Assembly: GCA_011033025.1 (NCBI GenBank)
Contig: WFMF01000478.1
Coordinates: forward strand, 60,126 to 124,125
Reading direction: 5' to 3'
Length of the DNA: 64,000 bases
Source of the DNA: Beroe forskalii
Lineage: Eukaryota > Ctenophora > Nuda > Beroida > Beroidae
A program made the translations under genes and the position numbers. This document shows, one piece after another, positions 13,331-24,257 of this stretch (position 1 is its first letter; every line of letters starts with the position of its first letter). The notes below the pieces were generated by a model. It worked only from the letters and a program-made list of their open reading frames with translations, ran no database searches and was not told where the DNA came from.

Positions 13331-13413
13331 GCAGACTTGTCAGACGTTGTCTGACCCCTTCGCCTTCGGCGGGCGCGCGCGCGTCCGCCGAACGTCTGAC
13401 AAGTGCAGACTGC
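13331..13413. repeat. GC-rich palindromic mini-element (copy 1)
   Basis: Outer arms 'cttgtcagacgtt' and 'aacgtctgacaag' flank a GC core in which TTCGGCGG and CCGCCGAA form a second stem around a CG repeat. The same core recurs at 33324-33406 (unit 2) and, outside the duplication, at 51154-51206, which shows a dispersed family. The core is much richer in CpG than its surroundings. Confidence 0.65.
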
Positions 13414-13720
13414 AGCTTCAGTTACGATACGAACATTGACTTCATACTATGCTGTAGGGATATTGATGAACCGAGCGAGCTATTAATCTCAATCGACAAC
13501 CAAAGCTTGAGATTGTGCCTGAATTTGAAACACTTAGTGCCTAGATAGAGTAGTTTTACCTTTTATGGTTATCCTTGATCTATTGAAGTCATAAAACTTT
13601 TCGACATCATGTAACTACTGACAAATCGCTATGTTAAATCATTCAGGAAGATACAGTGTGTTCGGTACATTGAGGCATGACGCTTCTGTAAAATCTGTGT
13701 TAAACTTCGATTGAGTGTAA

Positions 13721-13751
13721 CAGTTTGGCGCAATAAAAGCGCGCCAAACTG
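13721..13751. repeat. Perfect 11 bp hairpin, copy in unit 1
   Basis: CAGTTTGGCGC and GCGCCAAACTG are perfect complements around the 9 base loop 'aataaaagc'. A GCGCGCGC run follows. It is retained exactly in unit 2 at 33717-33747, within a block of high identity between the units. It lies inside short minus-strand open frames that I regard as non-coding. Confidence 0.7.
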
Positions 13752-14093
13752 CGCGCGCGCAGCAAAAACAATAAGGCCTGTGGGATCTTTTCAGTACAGA
13801 AATTACGTTTGGCGTTCGCGCGTTCCGTCACTTTCCCATTATCTCTAATTAATTGCTTAATGTCATTTCGTTTCACTTCATCGAATCTGGTGATAGCTAT
13901 TTCACACTTCACAGTTCAAGTTTCCAAATATAGAACTGATGACGTAGCAACTAATGGCAATTGATTTGATAACCCACCCTGCAGCTAGCATGTCATGGTG
14001 TGATGGGGCCGGTAATTCTGAGGAAATTACCCCCCTAATTCAGTCTCATTTCGTAATTCATTCAGCTTCGTTACTTAGAATGCTGACTCCTTA

Positions 14094-17000
14094 GGCCGTT
14101 GTTCCTGGTCCGTTTTTGGAGCCGTTTTTGGTGCCGTTTTTCAAAAACGGTACCAAAAACGGACAAAAACGGTTCCCAGTGTTCCCGCATTTTCAACAAA
14201 AACGGCGTTTTTCAAAAACGCTTCCAATTATAAAAAACGGCGTTTTCAAAAACGGCGTTTTTTTAAAAACGCTTCCCATCTGCCGTTTTTGGAACCGTTT
14301 TCGAAAAACGGCAAAATATCACGTGACTTGCTAAAATCACGAGGAGAGTTTCCAGTAATTTCGCGAAGTTGAAAATGATTCCGCCAGATTCATCTTTTTA
14401 AAACATAAATAACCCCGTTTTTCTGACGTTCGTACGATACACAGAAGCAAAGTTATGGTTCAATTATTGAAAAAAAGTTTAAGAATACACCTGGTTTCTA
14501 CAAAAGGGTACCTAAACATATCTGATCTTAATTACAATCACGATTATAATCATGGTCAGAACCTCAATTCAAAAAATCGAAAAGTCTGCCCAACAGACAG
14601 TCGATCACGACTCCTGCTCATCGCATTCTCCAGACGATTATGCCTCTTAACATTGAAATTGTTTCACGTTGCACTAGGACAGACATAGGGCAATACACAT
14701 GTCACAGACTTCAAGTTCAATGAATAGAAATACCAGACTGATCACGTGACACGCCGTTGTTGCTTTAACGGTGTAGTATGTCAATCTTAATGGGAGGATT
14801 GGGGTCCATTAATACGTCTAATGAGATCTGCATGCTGTATAATGAGATCATAACACTAACAGTAGCATAATGATAATATCATGTATCTTCTAATATGATT
14901 ATATCGACCTTGCTAATTCAGATATGCCAAAAGTAAAAGGGTGGAAAATATACCCTTTAGAATATGGCGCTATAAAGTTCAGTTGGTAACTTCCCTGGTG
15001 TTGGAAATTGTTTTTATACATAGACGAAGGATCAAATTTTTTCTTTATTAATTTTTCTAGGATTTTATAAAATAGTTTTGCTGCACGGTGGCTCCAAAAA
15101 TGGTGAAATTACGAAATTTAAATTCGTTCACTTTGCTGTGCCACTGTACACACAATTTTGACTTATTTAATGGCGTAAAATGTTTGCTTTTTCTACCAGA
15201 AACATTAAATTTTCATAGTACTATAGTAGTTAGGTATAAATTTTGACTTCATGGGGAGCTAATAATAATAATAATAATAATCAGAGATTTTGTCACTCGA
15301 CAACTCATGTAAATCTCTCTACCCTGTCAATCACTACAGGATAGCGACAGTTTCTCAGTTTCATTTTCGCTGCTTATCAGCGATATAGATGTCATAAGAT
15401 ATCTACTCAAACTTTGCATTGTTTACTGATTCGGAATTTTGACGCTGTTGATCAGTGCTCATTCTAACTTGTTATTAAAATTGGACTGCAAAAACACTGC
15501 ATCATGTTATGAATATGATGTTACCTGTTTTTACTGGCAATTGCCTTGTTTAAATCAACGTAGCGTTTTAACAGTAAACTGCCCATTTCTAAATTGTAGG
15601 GGGGGGGGGGCAGATTTGATTTGACATGTTTATTCAAGAGCAGCATGATTTATTGTACTTCTGTGACTGCCAGCCAGCAACCTTAGCCTCTTCTTCTTGT
15701 TGAACCGGAACCGCTTGAATCTTGGGCAGTGTCCTCTTCACAGCAGAGTTCACCCCTTCTGATGAAATACTTCCTCCGAGGATTTTCAGCAATTTTCTTC
15801 TTCATTTGGTCCACCAGCATCTTTCGTTCAGCACGTTCTTCGGGACTTTTGTCCAAACTTATGTAAACAGTGTTGAAACTGCTGTCTTTTAATTTTCTGG
15901 CTGATCTGAGCACCTCAAAAACTGTTTCAGTTTTATCAAATGTTACTCTAATCGGCCGTTTTTCTGAGCTTCTACCAAATCTTTCAGCTTTATAAAACCT
16001 TGGCCTCACGTACACGTCTATATCTTCAAATATGTTTTCCACCTTTTCTTTAACATTTTCTCCCGATTCTTCCTCGACCCCAAACAAAATCAGATTCTTC
16101 TCTCGATCTATTGAATCACTCTTCACAACGTCCTTAACAGCTGATTTGATTTTTCTGATTGACAAGGATTCACCAGCATTTTTCTTAACGACTTCACTGT
16201 AAGACTGCATCTGCGTTTTGATGGTGTCATTTAGCTTAGTATCAACTAGATCCTGAAACTGCTCAATGATCTGCTCTGTTTTTCTTGCTAACAACTCACT
16301 CTGTAGTTTTATGATTTCTCTACTAGCAGCCTTTGACTCCTTCTGATTTGATTCCACTTCGCCCACTGCTTCTCTCAGCAAGTCCATGCAGTTTTGTGTT
16401 CTCCTCAATGATTCAATGACAAGGTTTGCTAGTTTCTCTTTGTCAAGCTTATCCTTTAGGATTTGAATAGTCAGTTCCTTATTTTTACTCAATCCATACA
16501 ACTTTTCTTCAAGTTTTGATGACAATTCTATCTCCTCCTGAACGGCGTCGAAGAAAGAACCCATGGCCCCCCTTCTCCAAATTTACAACTTTTCAAGAGC
16601 AGTCAAAATTGACACGAATGAGAATACAACACAATCCTCAACGTCAGGACTTATAACCTGCATAATACTATATGGTGGGGTGGAAGTCCAACCCTTTGTC
16701 CAATTAGCCTGAGGTCTTCCGAAAGAAAAGTTTCATAATATGGTTTGGTTCAGTGAACAAAACCCTATTTTTAGAATCTATGTTCGTTCAGGATTTTGGG
16801 GTGGAAAATCACCCAATTGTCCAATATGAAGTACAGTATGAAATTTCAGTAAATTCAAGTTTTCAGCATAGATAAGGGATATATAGATGCCTTTAAACGG
16901 AATTAACGATTTGGAAAGGTTTGGTGTGATTTTCCACCCCTTTGGCACCCGATACCCTGGTTTTTGAAGTCTTAAAATGATAATCCAATTGACAATACGG

Positions 17001-17721
17001 CACTTAAAACAGGGTTAAAACAGGGTTATATCACCACAACTTTGGTTTGGTAGTAAAGTGGAAGTGCTATTGCAATACTTTTATTGTCGACTGTACGGAT
17101 TGTTCAGGTTGGCATATTTTGACCATTTTATCTAAAAATCCATTGTTAATTCGGACCATAATTTGTGTCGTCGTAATAATAATTATGTTGCACTCCTTAA
17201 ATATACTGATTTATAACAATGATGTCGTTACTGTGCTGGTTTTGCAGCTTTCAATCAAATACTGTTATCGTACCTATCTCTTAATTTTGTCGGGCGAATC
17301 CGTCAGACAACGATGATTTCAATTAATTATTAAAGAAGAGCTAAAATACAGTTCAAAGGTACAAATGGAAGGTTGAGCACCGGCGTAGTGTAAACAATAT
17401 GCGTCAACACATCATATTTGAGTATTTCAAAATTTGGAGAGCAAATACGAAACCATTCTCCAGTTCCCAGTTGAATTCACGAACTCTTGAACAGATCAAC
17501 TAGCTCTCTCTCCCCTCCTGCGTGTACGCAATCGCATTAATAACACAATTATTTAATCAACGGTCTACACTTTTTAGAAACGGCAGGTAGCGTTTTTGAA
17601 ACGCTTTGGCATCATCACATTGGACCGTTTTTCTTGGCCACCAATGATGACTTGCCGTTTTTGGTACCGTTTTTGGAGCCGTTTCAGAAACGGCACCAAA
17701 AACGGACCAGGAACAACGGCC
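14094..17721. mobile_element. PIF/Harbinger-like inverted-repeat element, 3.6 kb, unit 1 only
   Basis: The ends are inverted repeats starting GGCCGTTGTTCCTGGTCCGT, continuing as CCGTTTTTGG-type subterminal repeats for over 50 bp. It is flanked by TTA (14091-14093) and TAA (17722-17724). Unit 2 has the uninterrupted site 'gactcctaatag' near 34081, so the insertion adds the element plus 3 bp. A TWA duplication with GGCC-starting ends fits PIF/Harbinger; the TTA/TAA mismatch requires one later substitution. I see no DDE transposase or Myb-like ORF. Inside are the ORF1p-like gene at 15683-16564, a (TAA)n run at 15260-15281, a 12 G run at 15599-15610 and diverged inverted copies of 'ggggtggaaaatcaccc' between 16675 and 16945. 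Confidence 0.8.
15683..16564 (-). CDS. LINE ORF1p-like coiled-coil/RRM protein, intact
   Basis: A 293 codon uninterrupted frame starting at an ATG in strong context (GCCATGG). Residues about 10-130 are heptad-rich and charged and should form a coiled coil. At about 157-165 the segment NLILFGVEE looks like the first strand of an RRM-like fold. Near 243-275 the run ERAERKMLVDQMKKKIAENP followed by a YFIRRGEL-type end matches the C-terminal region of ORF1 proteins from non-LTR retrotransposons. Such proteins bind RNA and form RNP particles with the ORF2 reverse transcriptase. No ORF2, endonuclease or clear 3' tail adjoins it. It may be a nested LINE fragment or a gene captured by the surrounding inverted-repeat element. 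An open frame of this length suggests recent activity or selection. Confidence 0.75.
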   Translation of the reverse strand: MGSFFDAVQEEIELSSKLEEKLYGLSKNKELTIQILKDKLDKEKLANLVIESLRRTQNCMDLLREAVGEVESNQKESKAASREIIKLQSELLARKTEQIIEQFQDLVDTKLNDTIKTQMQSYSEVVKKNAGESLSIRKIKSAVKDVVKSDSIDREKNLILFGVEEESGENVKEKVENIFEDIDVYVRPRFYKAERFGRSSEKRPIRVTFDKTETVFEVLRSARKLKDSSFNTVYISLDKSPEERAERKMLVDQMKKKIAENPRRKYFIRRGELCCEEDTAQDSSGSGSTRRRG

Positions 17722-19114
17722 TAATAGTTCAAGAGTTATTGTTTCATTGGATCAATGGAACAATGCTGTCTTGACCGATGCGTTCAGACCAAAATAACGA
17801 AAAAGGGCTGTCCCTTTTTTGTCTTGACCTTGATAAGTTGATTGTTTACAATTTCATTTACAATCGACCGCATCTATAAAATCATGCCTCGCACATTCTT
17901 GCAATCATTAGCTAATGCAGTAAAATATTTGCCCTTATTTCATTATGCTTGGCAACGATGTGTTAATATGTAACATATAATAAGTAATGCATTTTCTATC
18001 GTATTTTTAGCGTATTGCATTCCTAGATCAGTTCAACTGTCAAACTGCTGTCAATGGTTGGCCTCGCCTACTCAGCCTCAATTCATGTCATTATGGGGCT
18101 GATAAGTCAAAAGATTTCTGTCGCATGTAATTTGTTACGGTCTAATACGAAGAGGCAAGCCCAAAAGATCTTTTTATAGTTAAAACATGCCAAAACTCAG
18201 AAAACAACACTTTACTGTAGCAACGAAACATCTCATATCCATTCAACTGTTTGAAAAAGGAATTCAAGCCTCAAGGAGTCAGTCAGAGTCCCCAGTGATT
18301 GTGTATTCTATTGATTCTCCAAACAGCTAGGTTGAAGAACGAACTGTTTTGGCATACGAAGCTAAATCATCGTTATTGGCTATACCAAGAGAAACTAACA
18401 AGCAGCTAAAAAGCTAAAACACTACCCCAAGACGTTGGGAACGCTCAAAAGTAGCTAGAAGTATAAAGGCTACAAAGTAATAAAATGTACTTTGCATATG
18501 TTGAATCATGAGAAAAGGAAAGTTCTGATAATGAAACACATTGTATAGTCTCATTAGTAGGCTATTAGTGACACGTCATGCTATAGGCTTTGTTTGGTTG
18601 AGGGCAAGCAAAAGCATTGTCCCATTGTGATTTTACGGGAAGCAGGGAGGGACCGGTTAGAAGCTGACTTTCATTGCGCATTCAGAACTTATCAAGATCT
18701 TACATTTGGACGCATTCAGAGCTTATCAAGATCTTATCATTTGGACCCAAGAAGGATTATGCAAGACAGATACCTACCAAATAGAACAAAACTTAGAATT
18801 GATAATAACCTTTTTACTACGGAAAGTACTTCATCTCATTAATACTTTAGAATATGTATCTAATCTGGCTGATTCCCTCACTACCTTGAGCTATTATAAT
18901 TTGAATATTTCCCAGGCTCACTAAGAATATTCATAAGATATTTAACCTTACTCGACATGGAGTTATCTCCTAAAGCAATAGTTACCACTTTAGGAGTAAC
19001 CACTTGGGTGAGTTACAATATAGAAACCACTTGATATTAGAGTATTAGACTGATGGTTACATGACCCATTGGACAACTCATAATCCAGTGTCTCGTATTG
19101 TGCCATATTTGCAG

Positions 19115-19186
19115 GATTTGGAGTGCGAAGTGTAGCACGCTGAATACTGAATCCCCAGCCACCTTAGACAGGATTACAGAGGGTAG
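19115..19186 (+). CDS. Candidate internal exon, identical in both units (copy 1)
   Basis: An acceptor 'tgccatatttgcag' ends at 19114 and the donor GTAAGG starts at 19187. The 72 base interval is open in one frame: 23 codons starting IWSAKCSTLNTESPATLDRI, with one leading and two trailing bases. The unit 2 copy (35529-35600) is identical through the interval and keeps both splice sites, while nearby DNA differs by substitutions and indels. I recognise no family and cannot chain it to other exons. A conserved non-coding block is the alternative. Confidence 0.3.
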
Positions 19187-19922
19187 GTAAGGATCCATTT
19201 CCAGCAAAACAGTACGTGTCCTTCTAAAGCACTCGAAATTATCACCCCTTAGTTACTGGAAGAGTAATCCCCTTAAAAAGGTCACTAAATCAGTAAAATC
19301 AATAAAAATCTTTAGTAATCACCCTCTCACTCGAACAGCCACATACTTCATTCCCACATTGTGCAGATGTTACACCCCAATACCTTGGTAGGTACTCCTG
19401 TTTGCTCCAGGCTACATAGGATGTTTTGCATAACAATAGTCTCTCCAAGCCCAGAACCATGCTAAACCTTGTGTAGTAATGCTAAACCAAGTGTAGTAAA
19501 GTGTAGTAATGCTAGAGCAAGTCACTAGGGTAATGTGTAACTAAACCATCTAGAACTTGTGTTACTTAACCAAGTGTTACGATTAATGGTGACCTGGGAT
19601 TTCATGTTTCACAATGATATGTACACGAAACGATCGACTCTTGAAGTCTATGCTAAAGAATGAAAGAGAGACAAGCCTCATTGATTAACTAAGTAACTAG
19701 AAGCAGATGAAATGTTTTCTGGAAACTGGCTTGTCTATGAACCAAGAAATTTCGAGGAGAAGAAACAACTGAACAGCGACTAATTGTGTCTCTAATCTCG
19801 CTACTTCTCAAAGGAATGTCGCCCCATTTTCCCGTGAGATTGCCTCACTAGAAGAGTCAAAGAAGCTTACACAGTTATCAGTATCATAATATACCTATAG
19901 CTGGTAATCTTTGTGGTAATCA

Positions 19923-20200
19923 ATGTAATACTGTATTATGTATACTGTATAGTGCAGTACAAAATGTATATTGTATAGTGTACAATACAGTACAGAATGT
20001 ATAGTGTATATTGTATAGTGCAGTACAAAATGTATATTGTATAGTGTACAGTACAGTACATAATGTTTAGTGTATATTGTAGATTGGGTATCGTGTATAG
20101 TCCATAATAATTTACAACGTAATAATGTATTGTGCATAGTAATTTACAATGTACCAATGTATAATGTATGGTGTATAATGTATGATGTATTATAGTGTAC
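19923..20200. repeat. AT-rich minisatellite of 'tgtatattgtatagtg' units
   Basis: Repeats of 'atgtatattgtatagtg(c/t)a(c/g)a' form the array. The unit 2 counterpart at 36325-36525 has fewer units. Minus-strand open frames of 80 and 108 codons across it consist of Tyr/Ile/Leu/Thr/Cys repeats and are artefacts. Confidence 0.8.
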
Positions 20201-21191
20201 AATGATCCAGGTGTGAATTGAGGGCAGGTTTTAATCCTGATCATTGGAAGTGTAGAGAGCAAGTGATAAAGTCAGAGGGCAATGTAACAGATGATGCATT
20301 CTTGACCCATGTGTAGCAGAGATTACCACTCGCACAAGAGGGCAGAGAGGGGATTAGGCAGAAGTGTTAAAGCGCAAATTTGATGATTGCTTCGCGATTA
20401 ATCATGATAACATTCAGGATAAAAACTAAAACATCGCCACGAACTTCCAATCAGGATGTGTAAAATCTAAATATTATCGTGCTTGAATAAATCGTGATGC
20501 TTTCCATACATTTGACTCCAAATTTCCTCTGACATCTTATTAAACCCGTTGCAATTTCATTAATTCCTGTCAAACCTGAATTTCAACAAATAATTTGTCC
20601 GCAAGTCTGCAATATTTCTCCAATAATTTTGAGAGTAATACAGACTACTGAGCCACGTTGATTTGAACGGTATACGGTTACATTGTACATCACTCATGGC
20701 AAATTCGTGGTTTTGTGTTACTCTCTCTGATTAATACTCAAAACTGAAAATTGATAACAATTTCCGCTTTAAATTCCAGATAAGAAGATAACAGTGTATA
20801 AATTCATTATGTTTTTAGTGAAACCTTAGGAGTTAGAAAGTTGCACTGGGGTACAGACAGTTCATATCTTAGTCTAGATTCAAGTACACAGAATCTTAAA
20901 TCTTAGACTTACATTCACTGAGTCGTTATATGGAGAGAACTGTTCTTTATATTATAGTGTAAGGAGCTCTTCTGACATATCAAAAACTAGAACTTAATAT
21001 ATTAGACACTTTAGTTGTACCTTTGTACGTTGCATGTACATTTAAAGGCATTGAATCTAAATGGATTGGTAAGTCGTTTGTCATGAAGGTGTGAATGCAG
21101 TGTTACATCGAATGACGTTTGTAGCAAAGGTTGTATGTTTCAATTGCCAAGGTACTTTTCGCTTACCTAGCCCGTCACTATACAGTATACA

Positions 21192-21405
21192 TCAACACAC
21201 CACTCTTAGCCCTGATAATGACGTCATCAACACACCACTCTTAGCCCTGATAATGACGTCATCAACACACCACTCTAACCCCTGATAATGACGTCATCAA
21301 CACACCACTCTAACCCCTGATAATGACGTCATCAACTCACCATTCTAACCCCTGATAATGACGTCATCAACACACCATTCTAACCCCTGATAATGACATC
21401 TTCAA
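21192..21405. repeat. Tandem array of the 35 bp CRE-containing repeat, six copies
   Basis: The unit reads approximately 'catcaacacaccactctaac' followed by 'ccctgataatgacgt'. Five copies carry an intact TGACGTCA (21219, 21254, 21289, 21324, 21359, exactly 35 bp apart); the sixth is altered. Unit 2 has only two copies (37541, 37576). Single copies of the same unit are dispersed in the window. Confidence 0.9.
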
Positions 21406-21517
21406 CTCACTATACAGCTATACATCAGTACATTAGCACCTGCAATAACAACTGTTTAAAATCAGGGGTTGTGTGTCGTTTAACAGCAGCTGAAGGTATA
21501 GTTTACCCACGCCAAGC

Positions 21518-21740
21518 CTCCACCAATCAGCAAGCAGTATCGTGGGAATACTGTGCTCTGATTGGTTGGTTAGCTGCAGCAGGTATTACTACTACGCAGT
21601 TACAACACGTCACTAAACGCAGTAGTAATGGGATAACAGTGTCGACAACAACACTCTGTCAAAGAGAGGCGGGTTAAGCACTTCACCGTAACAAAATGAC
21701 GTCATCAGTTCACAGTGCAACAAACTGAGTAATGACGTCA
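21518..21740. promoter_or_regulatory. CCAAT-box inverted repeat followed by two CRE palindromes
   Basis: 'ccaccaatcag' and 'ctctgattggttgg' form an inverted repeat around 'gcagtat...aatactg', giving two CCAAT boxes in opposite orientation (21521-21570). They are followed by TGACGTCA at 21697 and 21733, each within 'aatgacgtcatcagttcaca'. The CCAAT dyad is kept in unit 2 (37701-37756), where one CRE copy is reduced to TGACGTTA. CCAAT plus CRE is a familiar promoter combination, but no transcript start can be placed. Confidence 0.35.
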
Positions 21741-22959
21741 TCAGTTCACAGTGTAACAAACCGTCACGCTCAGGCGACTTCTTCACACATGACTTCATGA
21801 CAGCCCTTGAGTGCTAAAAAGCAATATGACTGTTGCCATGATGCGTAGTAAAGCAAACTGCAACATTAAGTGTGGTCATGGTAAATTTCATGGCACCATA
21901 TTTTAGAGATAACATGTAAACACATGTATTCACTTCTTCCCTTGACGAAACCTGGTCAACGTTACACCCCTTGCGGAACCCCATGGGAATTGGAAGAGAG
22001 TGGGAATTACCATCAATAATCATCACGTCAGAGAGAGACAGTCATACAGACTACAGTGTATCTCTGGACTCGTGTCCAGATCCCAAACACCCATCAACCA
22101 GCCTGGTATTATTAAGATTTAAGATGCTATTACATCTCTCAGAACATTACTACTCGCTGATTGGTTACATCTCTCAGAACATACCACACAGTATCACATA
22201 CAGTACTCAAATATTCTAATATTCACGTGTTATTACAGAGCAGTAATGGGGATGTGGCACAGCTGCAATATTTCCACAGAGAGTACGTGGGCTAATCTTC
22301 TACTCCCTTACTCCTCTGTATTAGAAGAAGAAGTCTTCTTTATTGGGAGAATATGATATTTCCATTGGACTAAAAACACGCCCCCATAGATTTGGTTAAA
22401 ATTTCCATTTAATTTCCTAGCTATCAGAGGGACTGTTCTCAATAAAACATGTCCTATGTGACGTTCATTGAATAGAACACTTGAATATTAGACCACTGCC
22501 TGCCTCTGGTATGATTATTATAAGCAGGTCGCATGAATGAATACCAGACACTGTCTGCCAGACGGTGTCTGGTATGGCAGCAGTAGCTCTGGGACAACAG
22601 GTCGCATGAATGCTGGATGAACAGAGTAAGGCCCCTGCTATAAAGTGTGACACACAGTCCTCTGAAGTTAGCTTATCAATGATTATCTACCTACCTATAC
22701 TCCTACCTCCGGAGTCCAAACATGAGCCAAGTTTAGGTGGTTCCATCGGAAAAGGCTTTATACCATCTATCTCTGCTCTGAAGTAGTATCAGCATGGGCC
22801 GGGGTATGTTATTATCAGAATCTACCTATTTCCCACTCCAAACATGAGCCGTATGCGGTTCCATCGGACAGTACAACCCCTTTAGGTTCTCATGATAATG
22901 ACGTCATCCACTTATTACTTAAACTCTGTCACTTGTGACCTGTTCATATTATGTGAATA

Positions 22960-23770
22960 CTAGCAGGCCCGTTGGGGCATTGGGGCTGCAAAAACGCATC
23001 TCACTCGGCGCTGCTACACAGCACCTCTTTTGAAAAATTTTCAGCGCTTCCATTCAAAGTGTTTGGATATTTTTTACCAATTTACCGCAGCAAAAAATTT
23101 CAATCAAATTTAGAACAAAAGTTATGAGCAATTTTATGAAGGAGCAGGATGAAAAGTAGTCCTTTGGTTAATCTTAGTCGTGCTAATTTAAATCATCTGA
23201 GTTTTCGTCCGTTTTTATTGCAAGATGATTTTGATTCTGACATTTTATTCTCCGACTGACATTGGACAATTTTGTTTTTTCCATTGATCCAGGCGGGGAC
23301 CGGTCTCCGTGATCTGCTTTACACCTATGTTCGACTCGATTAAATTGAACACTTTTGAAAACCTTGAAATGCCCTTAAGCGTCAATTTCATAACTACAGT
23401 TATCACCGACTCAGCTTCAATTATAGACCAATCTCTGCCTAAGCTTTCTTAAATCAATGCATCTGCATTATCCTCCGTTATTCAAGTTATGCCCATTCTC
23501 CATCTTGAGATCTTGACTTTGAATTTAAGGAAACGTCAAAAATTTTCAAAAACTACAGCACAGCATTTAAAAGTAGTTGCGTAATAGAAAGCACTCGCAT
23601 AGAACTGATTATAATCTGCACGTGCACAAAACCTGTATCCATAGCAACGGTACCATTATGCGCATCTTAGCCTTCGTTTCTCTTGATATTTTCTTGGCAA
23701 GCTCAAATTTAAACTGTGCGCCCGCACAAACAGACAAAATTCACGTGCCATCTCCAAATTATATATAAGA
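22960..23770 (-). mobile_element. Helitron-like element, 811 bp, unit 1 only
   Basis: Read on the minus strand it starts TCTTATATATAATTTGGAG and ends with a short GC hairpin (GCCC-CAAC-GGGC) followed by CTGCTAG, then a T: the Helitron pattern of 5' TC, 3' hairpin and CTAG. Unit 2 lacks it and reads 'gaatactataaccag' near 40345. A perfect A^T empty site would require a 3 bp slip ('act' duplication) next to the CTAG end. There is no Rep/helicase ORF, so it is non-autonomous. Confidence 0.6.
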
Positions 23771-23897
23771 TAACCAGTATAAAAGGGAAGTGGGTTACTC
23801 CCTTAGGGACGTGATATTCAGATGCTGCATACCCTGTTATTTCCGTCCTGGCAACTGGGTAACTCATAGCTTCATAGGGACGTGATATCGGGATATT

Positions 23898-24257
23898 ATG
23901 AGTCATGTACTGCATACCCTGATTACATACCTGATTCACCACGTTTTGGTTGCAAAACAGAGCTCCTCACATTTTCACTGCATGGGAAAGCAGGAGTTAT
24001 TACTACTCTATTATCCCATTATATTGGGAGTAAATAAGCTTCCCTGCAACTACTTGCAAGACATGTTCAATAAGCATGTTATACCTCATCAACACATCAT
24101 TCTAAACCATGATAATGACGTCATCACTAACTTCCTATCGCTCGAGTTCGGTATGCAGCATAAAACCAGGAACCGCTCAATTCCCAAAGCCTGGTATCTG
24201 CTCAACTCTCCCCATTGGAATACACTATCGGTAAGAATATGCAGAGTAAATGCTTAA
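23898..24257 (+). CDS. Conserved 119 codon ORF, unknown, copy 1
   Basis: The ORF begins MSHVLHTLITYLIHHV. Its copy in unit 2 (40486-40845) differs at three bases, all third-position and all synonymous (AAT/AAC, TTC/TTT, TCG/TCT), with no indels, whereas much of the duplication has indels. This fits a protein under constraint. Against that, the frame runs through a dispersed CRE repeat (translated as HDNDVI), the low divergence extends about 180 bp past the stop, and there is no known domain. GGTAAGA near 24230 could be a splice donor. I regard it as possible only. Confidence 0.3.
   Translation: MSHVLHTLITYLIHHVLVAKQSSSHFHCMGKQELLLLYYPIILGVNKLPCNYLQDMFNKHVIPHQHIILNHDNDVITNFLSLEFGMQHKTRNRSIPKAWYLLNSPHWNTLSVRICRVNA

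Noticed and set aside
13700..13912. 70 codon minus-strand ORF conserved in both units (also 33696-33908).
   Set aside because: It spans the hairpin and (GC)n run, and the surrounding non-coding sequence is equally similar between units; no domain.
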